Shown here: positions 1-12,065 of the stretch, piece by piece
How the letters are laid out: every line of letters starts with the position of its first letter
Numbering within the stretch: position 1 is the stretch's first letter
NCBI GenBank assembly: GCA_022577435.1
Contig: JAKOON010000124.1
Location: forward strand, 62,328-126,327
Direction: 5' to 3'
Length of the DNA stretch: 64,000 nt
Source of the DNA: Embiotoca jacksoni
Lineage: Eukaryota > Chordata > Actinopteri > Embiotocidae
Position numbers and translations under genes: made by a program
The notes under the pieces: model-generated
Databases searched by the model: none
Told to the model about the DNA's origin: nothing
What the model saw: the letters and a program-made list of their open reading frames with translations, nothing else

Positions 1-864
1 CCAGGAGTACAACAAGAGTACACCAGGAGTACAACAAGAATACACCAGGAGTACACTACGAGTACACCAGGAGTACAACAAGAGTACAACAAGAATACAC
101 CAGGAGTACACCAGGAGTACAACAAGAATACACCAGGAGTACACCAGGAGTACACCAAGAGTACAACAAGAATACACCAGGAGTACACCAGGAGTACACC
201 AGGAGTACACCAAGAGTACAACAAGAATACACCAGGAGTACACTACGAGTACACCAGGAGTACAACAAGAGTACACCAGGAGTACAACAAGAATACACCA
301 GGAGTACACCAGGAGTACAACAAGAATACACCAGGAGTACAACAAGAATACACCAGGAGTACACTACGAGTACACCAGGAGTACACCAGGAGTACAACAA
401 GAGTACACCAGGAGTACAACAAGAATACACCAGGAGTACACCAGGAGTACACCAAGAATACACCAGGAGTACACCAAGAATACACCAGGAGTACACCACG
501 AGTACACCAGGAGTACACCAGGAGTACAACAAGAGTACACCAGGAGTACAACAAGAATACACCAGGAGTACACCAGGAGTACACCAAGAATACACCAGGA
601 GTACACCAAGAATACACCAGGAGTACACCAGGAGTACACCAAGAATACACCAGGAGTACACCAAGAATACACCAGGAGTACACCAGGAGTACACCAGGAG
701 TACACCAGGAGTACACCACGAGTACACCAGGAGTACAACAAGAATACACCAGGAGTACACCAGGAGTACACCAAGAATACACCAGGAGTACACCAAGAAT
801 ACACCAGGAGTACACCAGGAGTACACCAGGAGTACACCACGAGTACACCAGGAGTACACCAGGA
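1..864. repeat. 11-bp minisatellite (CACCAGGAGTA family)
   Basis: Continuous tandem array already under way at the window edge. The basic unit is 11 bp (CACCAGGAGTA), with variants CAACAAGAGTA, CAACAAGAATA, CACCAAGAATA and CACTACGAGTA in irregular order. Because 11 is not a multiple of 3, three units make an 11-residue protein period in any frame, and several frames on the minus strand stay open (a YSWCTPGVLLV-type repeat). That is a by-product of the repeat and not evidence of a gene. The true left end lies outside the window. Confidence 0.95.
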
Positions 865-1732
865 TGCCCTCAGGAAGCTCCCGCTGCATCTCGACCAGCC
901 GAGGAGACCGACCGGCTCATGGCTGCCGAGCAGAGCTGTGGCTGCGTAGGTGTGATGAGCGGACGGATGATGCAGGTAGATGAAGCCAGCCGTCTCATCT
1001 GAAGACTCTGCCGAGGTCTCGCTCTCTAAATGAAACACCGATGTCAGCTCGTTGGCTGCAGGCTGAGGTCAGCAGGAAAAGACTTTTGTGAGGTCGTGTG
1101 TGAAGAAATGTTTGCTCTCCCAGAACTATATCCTTCTTGGTGATTTGGCAGCTTTTCATTCGGCTAAAGCACATTTCCCTTCTAGTTTTAGTGACATTTA
1201 TAATGGGGAAGCAAGCTGAAATATTAAAAAGAAGAATAGACAGGAAGACAATGGAAGAAGTACACTCAATAACCTACCATCCCCTGACCTCCCACATTAC
1301 ACATCATGGCTTGTCTCTCTGAAGTATTGAGTCACACCTAATCCAGCAATGCGTCAACACATCTGTGGAACATCATGCTGCGAACTTTTAAAAGGAGGAA
1401 ACCTCTCAGACTCATCTAAGTACCTCAATGACAAACATCCAGATCGGTACGCTGAGCTCACAATGAGTTGCAGTTGCTAACTTTACATTAATAACATCAA
1501 AATGTTCATATCCTGAAATATTACAACGACTGTATGTGAATCACGATAGCTGCCATTTATTTTAGATAAGATAGCAATGGCTCGTAACGAGCTCAAAGTC
1601 TGTTGGCTCCATTTAGTGTAATAAAATCTAACTGAGTGTTGGTGAGTTCGACCACCGCTGGCTGAGATTCATTACAAGGAGGCAAGAAGACACAGATCAG
1701 GAATACAGAGTAATGTAAATAACAGGGCAGTG
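865..1732. other. Unique sequence, no gene recognised
   Basis: Non-repetitive DNA between two arrays. The minus strand is open from 1,038 to the edge of the 11-bp array, with about 50 codons of mixed composition (start MFHLESETSAES) before it runs into repeat. I do not recognise it, and no convincing splice sites or conserved domain support it. The rest (1,100-1,730) is AT-rich without a supported feature. Confidence 0.5.
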
Positions 1733-1752
1733 ACACCAGCAGACAGACAGAC

Positions 1753-1830
<78 letters not shown>

Positions 1831-1845
1831 ACAGACAGACAGACA

Positions 1846-1902
<57 letters not shown>

Positions 1903-1976
1903 ACAGACAGACAGACAGACAGACAGGCAGGCAGGCAGGCAGGCAGGCAGACAGACAGACAGACAGACAGACAGAG
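1733..1976. repeat. CAGA/CAGG tetranucleotide microsatellite
   Basis: About 60 tetranucleotide units. Blocks of pure CAGA alternate with blocks of pure CAGG, with one GATA-like interruption near the left end. The interleaving of two homogenised sub-blocks suggests repeated slippage. Apparent open frames through it (DRQT/GRQA on plus, SVCL/PACL on minus) are artefacts. Confidence 0.95.
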
Positions 1977-2649
1977 GGGAGCTGGTTCCTTCCAGAGACA
2001 GCAGAGATCCATCAGCATACTGGAGACTCATGCTGAGAACCACCGAACACAGAACACACTTCCTGGAGCGCTGAGTCATGTTCTCCTAATATAATAAATA
2101 TCTCTCTATTCACTACATCAGCGTGGAAAAATATCCAGACATGGTAAACAATGAATTAGGTTCAGTTCATATCACGGGATCAGAGAGACGCTCAGCATTT
2201 CTTGTAAACCAATCAGATCTCTTTATCCTCCCACTAGGACGTGATGCGGTGGGCAGTCAGGTGACCTGTCAGCAGCCCTGCAGCTCCATTCGTCTGCAGT
2301 AGGTTATGGAAGATATATGGTGGACTAATATTGGACAGGTCCTTGTTGTGTGTGTTCATACAGCTGAGGACAAACGACGGTGCTGGATGTATACGTTATA
2401 ACCTTATACGTTATCTAACGCTGCATATTTCTTGCTGTGAACAACCCCGATGCTGTATTTGTGTCTGAATGTGCATGGAGGGGCTGTGGAGCTGTTGCAG
2501 GGGAAACTGTTCCCTCCTCCGTGGCCTGTTCAGGGACACTGTTAGAAAAATTACTCAAGAGGACATTGTCACTATTATTATATTGTTATTATTACAGAAC
2601 ATTATTTCCAAGAGGTGGACATTTTATTCTTGCAAGAAAGATCAACTAC
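1977..2649. other. Unique sequence, no gene recognised
   Basis: Spacer between the tetranucleotide block and the 28-bp array. It is AT-rich in places and I see no exon-like segment, transposon end or RNA gene. Forward frames that are open from about 2,437 and 2,469 simply run into the following array. Confidence 0.45.
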
Positions 2650-5600
2650 ATGCACCCTCCAACAGTTCTCTACAGCAGTGTTCCCTCCAACAGTTCTCTA
2701 CAGCAGTGTTCCCTCCAGCAGTTCTCTACAGCAGTGTTCCCTCCAACAGTTCTCTACAGCAGTGTTCCCTCCAACAGTTCTCTACAGCAGTGTTCCCTCC
2801 AACAGTTCTCTACAGCAGTGTTCCCTCCAACAGTTCTCTACAGCAGTGTTCCCTCCAGCAGTTCTCTACAGCAGTGTTCCCTCCAACAGTTCTCTACAGC
2901 AGTGTTCCCTCCAACAGTTCTCTACAGCAGTGTTCCCTCCAGCAGTTCTCTACAGCAGTGTTCCCTCCAACAGTTCTCCACAGCAGTGTTCCCTCCAGCA
3001 GTTCTCTACAGCAGTGTTCCCTCCAACAGTTCTCTACAGCAGTGTTCCCTCCAACAGTTCTCCACAGCAGTGTTCCCTCCAGCAGTTCTCTACAGCAGTG
3101 TTCCCTCCAACAGTTCTCTACAGCAGTGCTCTCCAACAGTTCTCTACAGCAGTGTTCCCTCCAACAGTTCTCTACAGCAGTGTTCCCTCCAGCAGTTCTC
3201 TACAGCAGTGTTCCCTCCAACAGTTCTCTACAGCAGTGCTCTCCAACAGTTCTCTACAGCAGTGTTCCCTCCAACAGTTCTCTACAGCAGTGTTCCCTCC
3301 AACAGTTCTCTACAGCAGTGCTCTCCAACAGTTCTCTACAGCAGTGTTCCCTCCAACAGTTCTCTACAGCAGTGTTCCCTCCAACAGTTCTCTACAGCAG
3401 TGTTCCCTCCAACAGTTCTCCACAGCAGTGTTCCCTCCAACAGTTCTCTACAGCAGTGTTCCCTCCAACAGTTCTCTACAGCAGTGTTCCCTCCAGCAGT
3501 TCTCTACAGCAGTGTTCCCTCCAGCAGTTCTCTACAGCAGTGTTCCCTCCAACAGTTCTCCACAGCAGTGTTCCCTCCAACAGTTCTCTACAGCAGTGTT
3601 CCCTCCAACAGTTCTCCACAGCAGTGTTCCCTCCAACAGTTCTCTACAGCAGTGTTCCCTCCAACAGTTCTCCACAGCAGTCCTCTCCAACAGTTCTCTA
3701 CAGCAGTGTTCCCTCCAACAGTTCTCTACAGCAGTGTTCCCTCCAACAGTTCTCTACAGCAGTGTTCCCTCCAACAGTTCTCCACAGCAGTGTTCCCTCC
3801 AACAGTTCTCTACAGCAGTGTTCCCTCCAACAGTTCTCTACAGCAGTGTTCCCTCCAACAGTTCTCCACAGCAGTCCTCTCCAACAGTTCTCTACAGCAG
3901 TGTTCCCTCCAACAGTTCTCTACAGCAGTGTTCCCTCCAACAGTTCTCCACAGCAGTGTTCCCTCCAACAGTTCTCCACAGCAGTGTTCCCTCCAACAGT
4001 TCTCCACAGCAGTGTTCCCTCCAACAGTTCTCCACAGCAGTGTTCCCTCCAACAGTTCTCTACAGCAGTGTTCCCTCCAACAGTTCTCCACAGCAGTGTT
4101 CCCTCCAACAGTTCTCTACAGCAGTGTTCCCTCCAACAGTTCTCCACAGCAGTGTTCCCTCCAACAGTTCTCTACAGCAGTGTTCCCTCCAACAGTTCTC
4201 CACAGCAGTGTTCCCTCCAACAGTTCTCTACAGCAGTGTTCCCTCCAACAGTTCTCTACAGCAGTGTTCCCTCCAACAGTTCTCTACAGCAGTGTTCCCT
4301 CCAACAGTTCTCCACAGCAGTGTTCCCTCCAACAGTTCTCCACAGCAGTGTTCCCTCCAACAGTTCTCCACAGCAGTGTTCCCTCCAACAGTTCTCCACA
4401 GCAGTGTTCCCTCCAACAGTTCTCCACAGCAGTGTTCCCTCCAACAGTTCTCTACAGCAGTGTTCCCTCCAACAGTTCTCCACAGCAGTGTTCCCTCCAA
4501 CAGTTCTCTACAGCAGTGTTCCCTCCAACAGTTCTCCACAGCAGTCCTCTCCAACAGTTCTCTACAGCAGTGTTCCCTCCAACAGTTCTCTACAGCAGTG
4601 TTCCCTCCAACAGTTCTCTACAGCAGTGTTCCCTCCAACAGTTCTCTACAGCAGTGTTCCCTCCAACAGTTCTCTACAGCAGTGTTCCCTCCAACAGTTC
4701 TCCACAGCAGTGTTCCCTCCAACAGTTCTCCACAGCAGTGTTCCCTCCAACAGTTCTCTACAGCAGTGTTCCCTCCAACAGTTCTCCACAGCAGTCCTCT
4801 CCAACAGTTCTCTACAGCAGTGTTCCCTCCAACAGTTCTCTACAGCAGTGTTCCCTCCAACAGTTCTCTACAGCAGTGTTCCCTCCAACAGTTCTCTACA
4901 GCAGTGTTCCCTCCAACAGTTCTCTACAGCAGTGTTCCCTCCAACAGTTCTCTACAGCAGTGTTCCCTCCAACAGTTCTCTACAGCAGTGTTCCCTCCAA
5001 CAGTTCTCTACAGCAGTGTTCCCTCCAACAGTTCTCTACAGCAGTGTTCCCTCCAACAGTTCTCCACAGCAGTGTTCCCTCCAACAGTTCTCTACAGCAG
5101 TGTTCCCTCCAACAGTTCTCCACAGCAGTCCTCTCCAACAGTTCTCTACAGCAGTGTTCCCTCCAACAGTTCTCTACAGCAGTGTTCCCTCCAACAGTTC
5201 TCTACAGCAGTGTTCCCTCCAACAGTTCTCCACAGCAGTGTTCCCTCCAACAGTTCTCCACAGCAGTGTTCCCTCCAACAGTTCTCTACAGCAGTGTTCC
5301 CTCCAACAGTTCTCCACAGCAGTGTTCCCTCCAACAGTTCTCTACAGCAGTGTTCCCTCCAACAGTTCTCTACAGCAGTGTTCCCTCCAACAGTTCTCCA
5401 CAGCAGTGTTCCCTCCAACAGTTCTCTACAGCAGTGTTCCCTCCAACAGTTCTCCACAGCAGTCCTCTCCAACAGTTCTCTACAGCAGTGTTCCCTCCAA
5501 CAGTTCTCTACAGCAGTGTTCCCTCCAACAGTTCTCCACAGCAGTGTTCCCTCCAACAGTTCTCCACAGCAGTGTTCCCTCCAACAGTTCTCTACAGCAG

Positions 5601-6290
5601 TGTTCCCTCCAACAGTTCTCCACAGCAGTCCTCTCCAACAGTTCTCTACAGCAGTGTTCCCTCCAACAGTTCTCTACAGCAGTGTTCCCTCCAACAGTTC
5701 TCTACAGCAGTGTTCCCTCCAACAGTTCTCCACAGCAGTCCTCTCCAACAGTTCTCTACAGCAGTGTTCCCTCCAACAGTTCTCCACAGCAGTGTTCCCT
5801 CCAACAGTTCTCCACAGCAGTGTTCCCTCCAACAGTTCTCCACAGCAGTGTTCCCTCCAACAGTTCTCTACAGCAGTGTTCCCTCCAACAGTTCTCCACA
5901 GCAGTGTTCCCTCCAACAGTTCTCTACAGCAGTGTTCCCTCCAACAGTTCTCTACAGCAGTGTTCCCTCCAACAGTTCTCCACAGCAGTGTTCCCTCCAA
6001 CAGTTCTCTACAGCAGTGTTCCCTCCAACAGTTCTCCACAGCAGTCCTCTCCAACAGTTCTCTACAGCAGTGTTCCCTCCAACAGTTCTCTACAGCAGTG
6101 TTCCCTCCAACAGTTCTCTACAGCAGTGTTCCCTCCAACAGTTCTCTACAGCAGTGTTCCCTCCAACAGTTCTCTACAGCAGTGTTCCCTCCAACAGTTC
6201 TCTACAGCAGTGTTCCCTCCAACAGTTCTCTACAGCAGTGTTCCCTCCAACAGTTCTCCACAGCAGTCCTCTCCAACAGTCCTCCCCAAC
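2650..6290. repeat. 28-bp minisatellite, about 130 copies
   Basis: A 3.6-kb array whose 28-bp unit runs TTCCCTCCAACAG then TTCTCTACAGCAGTG. Common variants are CAACAG/CAGCAG and CTACAG/CCACAG, plus a short 26-bp form (cagtgCTCTCC or cagtcCTCTCC) that recurs across the array. The unit length is 1 modulo 3 and the unit has no forward stop in any phase, so all three forward frames remain open for over 1,200 codons with the same 28-residue peptide period (VPSNSSLQQCSLQQF...). Shorter minus-strand frames are also open. None of this supports a real protein. The array decays at 6,270-6,300. Confidence 0.95.
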
Positions 6291-8422
6291 AGTCCTCGCC
6301 CCAGCCGGGCTCTACCCAGTCCTCCTCTTCCGTCCCTTTCTCTCAGGGCAGTTTTTATACAGTTGACAAACAGTAGACCATCACCCCCATTCCCTTTGTA
6401 TCTGCTTTCGTATGGTAATACAGAGTTGGTTGTAGGTAAGGACACCGGGGAGTCGTCAATTAGATGCGGAAAGAATCACTTGCAAATAAGACAGAAAACG
6501 GGAAACTTTTCGGAGCCTGCTGACAAGAGACTTTCCGGAGCCACAATACAAACAAGAGGAAGGGACAAATCCTTTTTCCCCATCAGACACACTTGGGTGA
6601 TGTCGTCTTAAATGTTTGATCATACCGGAAGTAGCTGCAGTACATTAACATGTTGAACAGCACTTGCACACAGCTGCTGCTCTTTCCAAACACAAAGCCC
6701 ATGATGATCAGATAGAGCAGACTGGAACCATGCTGCTGGATGTTTTATTGATCCCCTCATAGCTATTTCATTCCTTTTTTCTGCATTTTTCTCATTCAAA
6801 TGAAGTGAACGATACAGACCCTCCGCAGTCTGTGACAAGAAACCCCAACGGGACGCATTTTGTTCTTCAACCGCTCCAACCGTACAAACAGCACATATAT
6901 TTATTTATTTTTTTAAATCAAATTATTCCCCCGCCGTGTTGACATGCTGGTTAAACAAGACCAACTCTAAACGGAAGAAAACCGAGGAAGGGCAAACCTC
7001 TCCAGTCCAAGCCTCGCCTTGGTAAACCAGCAGCTTTCTGAAGTGGACTGGAAGCCGGGGACCACCCGGGGTGACGCCGTGTCGGAGGATGCTTGTCATT
7101 CCTCTCACTCCATGATTACACCTGAACTCCTGCTGGGTCTAAACTTAGCCAGCAGACACTCCCTCATGAGCTGAGTTTCTATAAGCAGTGAGCAGGGTGT
7201 GTGTGGTGACATACGAGTGGGCCACGCCACCCCACCACAGCCTGCGAGGTCGGTCAGCTACAGCTCGCCATGCAATGTGATATTTGTTAAACGGAGGTTG
7301 GGCTGGGAACAGAACATCAGATACTTTTATGGCACGGTATAAAATGGCGGTACTTTGGCAGCTCGCCCGCAAAGATAAAATCACATGGTTTCAACTGCAG
7401 TACATCAGGACGCCTTATTTTACTCTTTTCAAACCCAGGTTTCAACCACATACCTGTCTGAGCATTGCAGTCGCTGGAGGCTTCTGGAGGCGCTTAGGGA
7501 GCAACTGTTAACTGTTGCTACAGAAAACAATCTAGATTACACTCTTTCCCTCTAAACTGCATAAAAACTAAAGATACGCATGTAATATAATGTGTAATGT
7601 AATCATCTTTTCCTTGGAAGTGATTTTATAAAATCGGTATCAAACAAAGGGTCCAATATTGACTGTTTTGAGTGACAGCCAGCCCAATATAGAAAAGGCC
7701 CAAACAAGTAGAGACAAGGCTTGGTTGCCTGGTCGATGAACAGGTACACAGACAGACAGACAAGAGTGATGACAGGCTGGAAATGAGACAAATGTGGACA
7801 GTAAAACCTGCCACAGCTGAGCCGGTGCAGTCGGCCAGCGGGTATCAGAGCGGCTGCATTCCTGGCCGGCCCGTCTCCGGTGTACTGCTGCCGCTCTGCA
7901 CATTCCTGGGCTTCTATGAAGCTGGCGACAGCCAATGCACGAGCCCGGTTTCTACTGCATCATGTGCAGACACAGAGAAACCTCTTGGCGGGCGAGCTGA
8001 GCCATATTGACTGATGTAGGATGAAAGTCAAATAGCGTCTCTCCCTTTAACAACAAGCTGAAAACCGGGGATGTGGTCAGTGAATCTGAAGACATTTAAA
8101 ACATGAGTATAATGAATTAACTAACCGCCCCCCCCCCCTCTTGTTGTGGAGGGTAAAGATTAAGCACAACACACACTAATTAAAATGGAAGTTCAAAACA
8201 AAGCCGATGGGCAACAAATAATCAAAAGTCCTTCGTGCATGGTGTTCGAAATCCGACTCTACACAATATAAAGAATTAACAACCACAACAGCAGCGTGAA
8301 CAGGGAAGGCATTGTTGAATGTACAAAGAGAGGCGGAGCAGGCCGACAGGCAGAAGAAAAGGAAAAGTTTCCAACCCCAACAAAGCCAGTACAGTCTGCA
8401 GCTGCGCCCCCCCCCCCTCCCA

Positions 8423-8426
<4 letters not shown>
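6291..8426. other. Unique sequence, no gene recognised
   Basis: About 2.1 kb of mixed sequence right of the 28-bp array. Short open frames exist on both strands (for example minus 7,603-7,935 and plus 7,783-8,010), but none matches a family I know or carries a consistent exon structure. There is a C-run at 8,126-8,138. In human the neighbour on this side of PABPC1 is SNX31; I could not find its exons here. Confidence 0.45.

Positions 8427-8480
<54 letters not shown>
8427..8480. repeat. (CA)n dinucleotide microsatellite
   Basis: About 27 uninterrupted CA units preceded by a C-rich run. It is a standard vertebrate dinucleotide repeat, and open frames through it (THTH or CVCV) are artefacts. 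Confidence 0.95.
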
Positions 8481-8482
<2 letters not shown>

Positions 8483-8484
8483 CG

Positions 8485-9460
8485 GTCGAGGGGGAAATGA
8501 GCTCAGCATCCTGGTATTTCTGCTCAGCTGGGACAGCTGAGAGCTCAGGGAGAAGGTGGAAGATGGAGGGGAAGGAACAGGTAACCTACTCGCACAAAAA
8601 CACACAACAAAATACAAATATAGAAGACAGGGGAAGATGGTAGAAACTGAAAAAGATCCATAAAAACACTCCTTCAATATCTGAACCAGAGAGGTTGGAG
8701 GAAACCCTCATCTCCATCCAGCAGAACCAGAGCCGGGCCACACTCATGCTTACATCTTCATACAAAGGCATCTACAGCATCTGTATGTGTTTTCCAGAAG
8801 GCCTAAAGGTTCTTATCTCATCACAGTTTCCTTCATCATAAACATTCTCTTCAGAAACTTCTCTAAACTGAACAGTAACGATCGAATAGCTCAGCAAACA
8901 GAAATGGTCAGATGATGGACTTCTCAGTACCCTGAAAGGAACATGAAGAGCACCATTCACTGTCTACAAAACTGGGGAGACGGTGTCATTATTTTATCTT
9001 TCCAAAACCAGAAGGCATGAGAAAGGTTTGAATTAAACGGCGTGTTTCTCTGTACTAACTAAGCCTGACCAGCGTCCTGCCTGCAGCCGTCAATCCTTGG
9101 ACTTCTTTCATGGCATGTCATCGGCTCCCTGCATTATTCTGTGGGGTTACAAGTTACAGCATAAAAAGCTTCATGTTTACATGTTGCAGCCACTGAGTGG
9201 TATCCTGTCCTCCATGTTACTGGCTCTCTTAATTAAAGCCTTTATTTTCTGTCAGACCTTTCATATTGTTTGAAAAGATGAACAAGTACGAAACCACTAT
9301 GGTGCTCGTCGAAGGTTTAAAAAGTCTGTCGGGTTGTATCTTCTTTATTTCCTGTCTTCTACATTGTTCACAACGCTGACTTTCTGTCTGAAACCTGCGA
9401 CCTTCTGCTCTCAAGTATTGTATTTTTTTAAAAGCTAGCAGTGCAGCTGTGTTTACCATA
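8485..9460. other. Unique sequence, no gene recognised
   Basis: Nearly 1 kb with no array and no supported exon. Only short open frames without recognisable motifs are present. Confidence 0.4.
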
Positions 9461-9472
9461 GAGGGAGGTCAC

Positions 9473-9760
9473 ACACAGGTCAAACACACACAGAGACCAG
9501 CGGCCAGGTCACCGTGGTGACGACCTTTCTGTGGACGAACACACAGGTCAAACACACACAGAGACCAGCGGCCAGGTCACCGTGGTGACGACCTTTCTGT
9601 GGACGAACACACAGGTCAAACACACACAGAGACCAGCGGCCAGGTCACCGTGGTGACGACCTTTCTGTGGACGAACACACAGGTCAAACACACACAGAGA
9701 CCAGCGGCCAGGTCACCGTGGTGACGACCTTTCTGTGGACGAACACACAGGTCGCGACGA
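9473..9760. repeat. 68-bp tandem repeat, about 4.2 copies
   Basis: Four near-identical 68-bp units with a partial fifth; equivalent points fall at 9,481, 9,549, 9,617 and 9,685. Each unit holds AGGTCAAACACACACAGAG, then the perfect inverted repeat GTCACCGTGGTGAC, then CGACCTTTCTGTGGACGAAC. Copies are almost invariant, which suggests a recent expansion. Confidence 0.93.
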
Positions 9761-10216
9761 CATCCTGCGACCGCTGCACTTACAACACACAATACTGTCA
9801 TTCGACCACTGAAAGGAAGACCAGTCGCCCCAAGAAACCTGCAGGGTTGAACAACAAAGATCAAACAATCATTTATTACACTTTGTTCCCAACTTTTTTG
9901 AAATAACCGACAATTTGTTCATTAAATATAGAGCAGAAAGTAAGTCTTTCTTTAAATGCTGTCCCAACATACACGCCAATAATACATCTGCTATAGGCCA
10001 AGAGAGGCCGATATATCGATCTGACGCGATTAATAATTTATATACTGCCTTGCTATCACCAAAAACCTGACTAACCAGCGAACTATTGAGTGTTTCTTCA
10101 GCAGGGGATCATAAGCAAAGCAGAATAGTAACCTGGAGGGCAGCTGAGGCTCGTAGGACCCGATGTCCACAATAACTACAGTAACAGTTCACCCTGGCTT
10201 TAAAGAGTCAACTCTG
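9761..10216. other. Spacer, no gene recognised
   Basis: Unique, moderately AT-rich sequence between the 68-bp and 42-bp arrays. Nothing is supported. Confidence 0.4.
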
Positions 10217-10342
10217 ACCCACCAAGAGTCCACACAGGTAGAGATGGGATGTCTGGGTACCCACCAAGAGTCTACACAGGTAGAGATGGGATGTCTGGGT
10301 ACCCACCAAGAGTCTACACAGGTAGAGATGGGATGTCTGGGT
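10217..10342. repeat. 42-bp tandem repeat, 3 copies
   Basis: Three 42-bp units beginning ACCCACCAAGAGTC and ending GGGATGTCTGGGT. The first differs from the others by one base (TCC versus TCT). Since 42 is a multiple of 3, frames on both strands stay open across it; there is no other sign of coding. Confidence 0.93.
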
Positions 10343-10479
10343 TGAAATAAAAACGTTGAAAACGTGGCATGGTGTGATAAAGTCATTGTACAACCCACTG
10401 AACATCCCACTCATATACAACTGCACAAGTCTTGAACCCCCCCCTCCCCCCATTCAAAACTTAAATAAAATCAACTTTA

Positions 10480-10612
10480 ACTCAGCCAAAAACACAAAAA
10501 CAAAAAGACACAAAAACACAAAGACAAAAAGACACAAAGACAAAAACAAAAAGACACAAAGACAAAAAGACACAAAGACACAAAAACACAGACACAAAGA
10601 CACAAAGACACT
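10480..10612. repeat. A-rich (CAAAAAGACA)-type low-complexity repeat
   Basis: Irregular tandem mixture of ACAAAAA, AAGACA and ACACAAAG words, purine-rich on the plus strand. It stands directly before the G/T-rich tract. Confidence 0.85.
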
Positions 10613-10694
10613 GGACCGAGGCGCATAAGTCGACTCAAAAATGTCAGGACCAACTTACAGCTGACTCAACTAGTAATTAATACTCTAAAGCAGG

Positions 10695-12023
10695 TTGTGT
10701 TGTGGTGTTGTGTGGTGGGGTGGGGTGTGTTGTGTGGTGGGGTGGGGTGGGGTGTGGTGGGGTGTGTTGTGTGGTGGGGTGGGGTGTGTTGTGGTGTGGT
10801 GGGGTGGGGTGGGGTGTGGTGGGGTGGGGTGGGGTGGGGTGTGTTGTGTGGTGGGGTGGGGTGTGTTGTGGTGGGGTGGGGTGTGTTGTGGTGTGGTGGG
10901 GTGGGGTGGGGTGGGGTGTGGTGTGGTGGGGTGTGTTGTGTGGTGGGGTGGGGTGTGTTGTGGTGGGGTGTGTTGTGTGGTGGGGTGGGGTGTGTTGTGG
11001 TGTGGTGGGGTGGGGTGGGGTGGGGTGGGGTGGGGTGTGTGGTGTGGTGTGGTGGGGTGGGGTGTGTTGTGGTGGGGTGGGGTGTGTTGTGGTGTGGTGG
11101 GGTGGGGTGGGGTGGGGTGGGGTGTGTTGTGTGGTGGGGTGGGGTGTGGTGGGGTGGGGTGGGGTGGGGTGGGGTGTGTTGTGTGGTGGGGTGGGGTGTG
11201 TTGTGGTGGGGTGGGGTGGGGTGGGGTGTGTTGTGTGGTGGGGTGGGGTGGGGTGTGTGTTGTTTTGTGTTGTGTTGTTTTGTGTGTTGCGTTTTGTGTT
11301 GTGTGCGTTGTTTTGTGTGTTGTTTTGTGTGTGTTGTTTTGTGTGTTGTTTTGTGTTGTTTTGTGTGTTGTTTTGTGTGCTGTGTTGTTGTTTTGTTTTG
11401 TTTTGTGTTGTTGTTTTGTGTTATTTTGTGTTGTGTTGTTGTGTGTTGTTGTGTTGTTTTGTGTGTTGTGTTGCTGTGTGTTTTGTGTTGTTATGTGTTG
11501 TGTTGTTGTGTGTGTTGTGTGTTATGTTGTTGTGTGTTGTGTTGCTGTGTTGTTGTGTTGTTGTGTGTGTTGTTGTTTTGTGTTGTGTTTTGTGTTGTTG
11601 TTGTGTTGTAGTGTTGTTTTGTGTTGTTGTGTGTTGTTGTTGTGTGTTGTTGTTGTGTTTTGTGTGTGTTGTGTTGCTGTGTGTGTTGTTGTTGTGTGTG
11701 TTGTGTGTTGTGTTGTTGTTGTGGTGGTGTTGTTGTGTTGTGGTTGTGTTGTTGTTGTGGTGTTGTTGTGTGTGTTGTTGTTGTGTTGTTGTTGTGTGTG
11801 TTGTGGTTGTTGTGTGTGTTGTTGTGGTTGTTGTGTTGTTGTGTTGTTGTGTGTGTTGTTGTTGTGTTGTTGTGTGTGTGTGTTGTGTGTGTTGTTGTTG
11901 TTGTTGTGTTGTTGTGTGGTTGTTGTGTTGTTGTGTGTGTTGTGTGTGTTGTTGTGTGTGTTGTGTGTGTTGTTGTGTGTGTTGTTGTGTTGTGTGTGTT
12001 GTTGTTGTTGTGTGTGTTGTGTG

Positions 12024-12062
<39 letters not shown>

Positions 12063-12065
12063 GTT
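10695..12065. repeat. G/T-only low-complexity tract (1.37 kb)
   Basis: Almost every plus-strand base is G or T over 1.37 kb. The left part (10,695-11,255) is built from GGTGGGGTGGGGTG and GTGTTGTG words with dozens of GGGG runs; the right part (11,256-12,065) shifts to TTGT, TGTG and finally pure TTG units. It is a strongly strand-asymmetric tract with G-quadruplex potential on the left and (GT)n/(TTG)n on the right. The long open frames (V/C/G-rich on plus, T/H/N-rich on minus) result from the two-letter composition. Confidence 0.95.

Noticed and set aside
1593..2079. CLSVCLPA and DRQTGRQA open frames
   Set aside because: Translation of the CAGA/CAGG tetranucleotide repeat.
2437..6611. Three overlapping forward open frames of 1,253-1,380 codons
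   Set aside because: All derive from the stop-free 28-bp minisatellite; identical peptide cycles in all frames, no domain, no splice or promoter support.
8176..8680. CVCV and THTH open frames
   Set aside because: CA/TG microsatellite readings.
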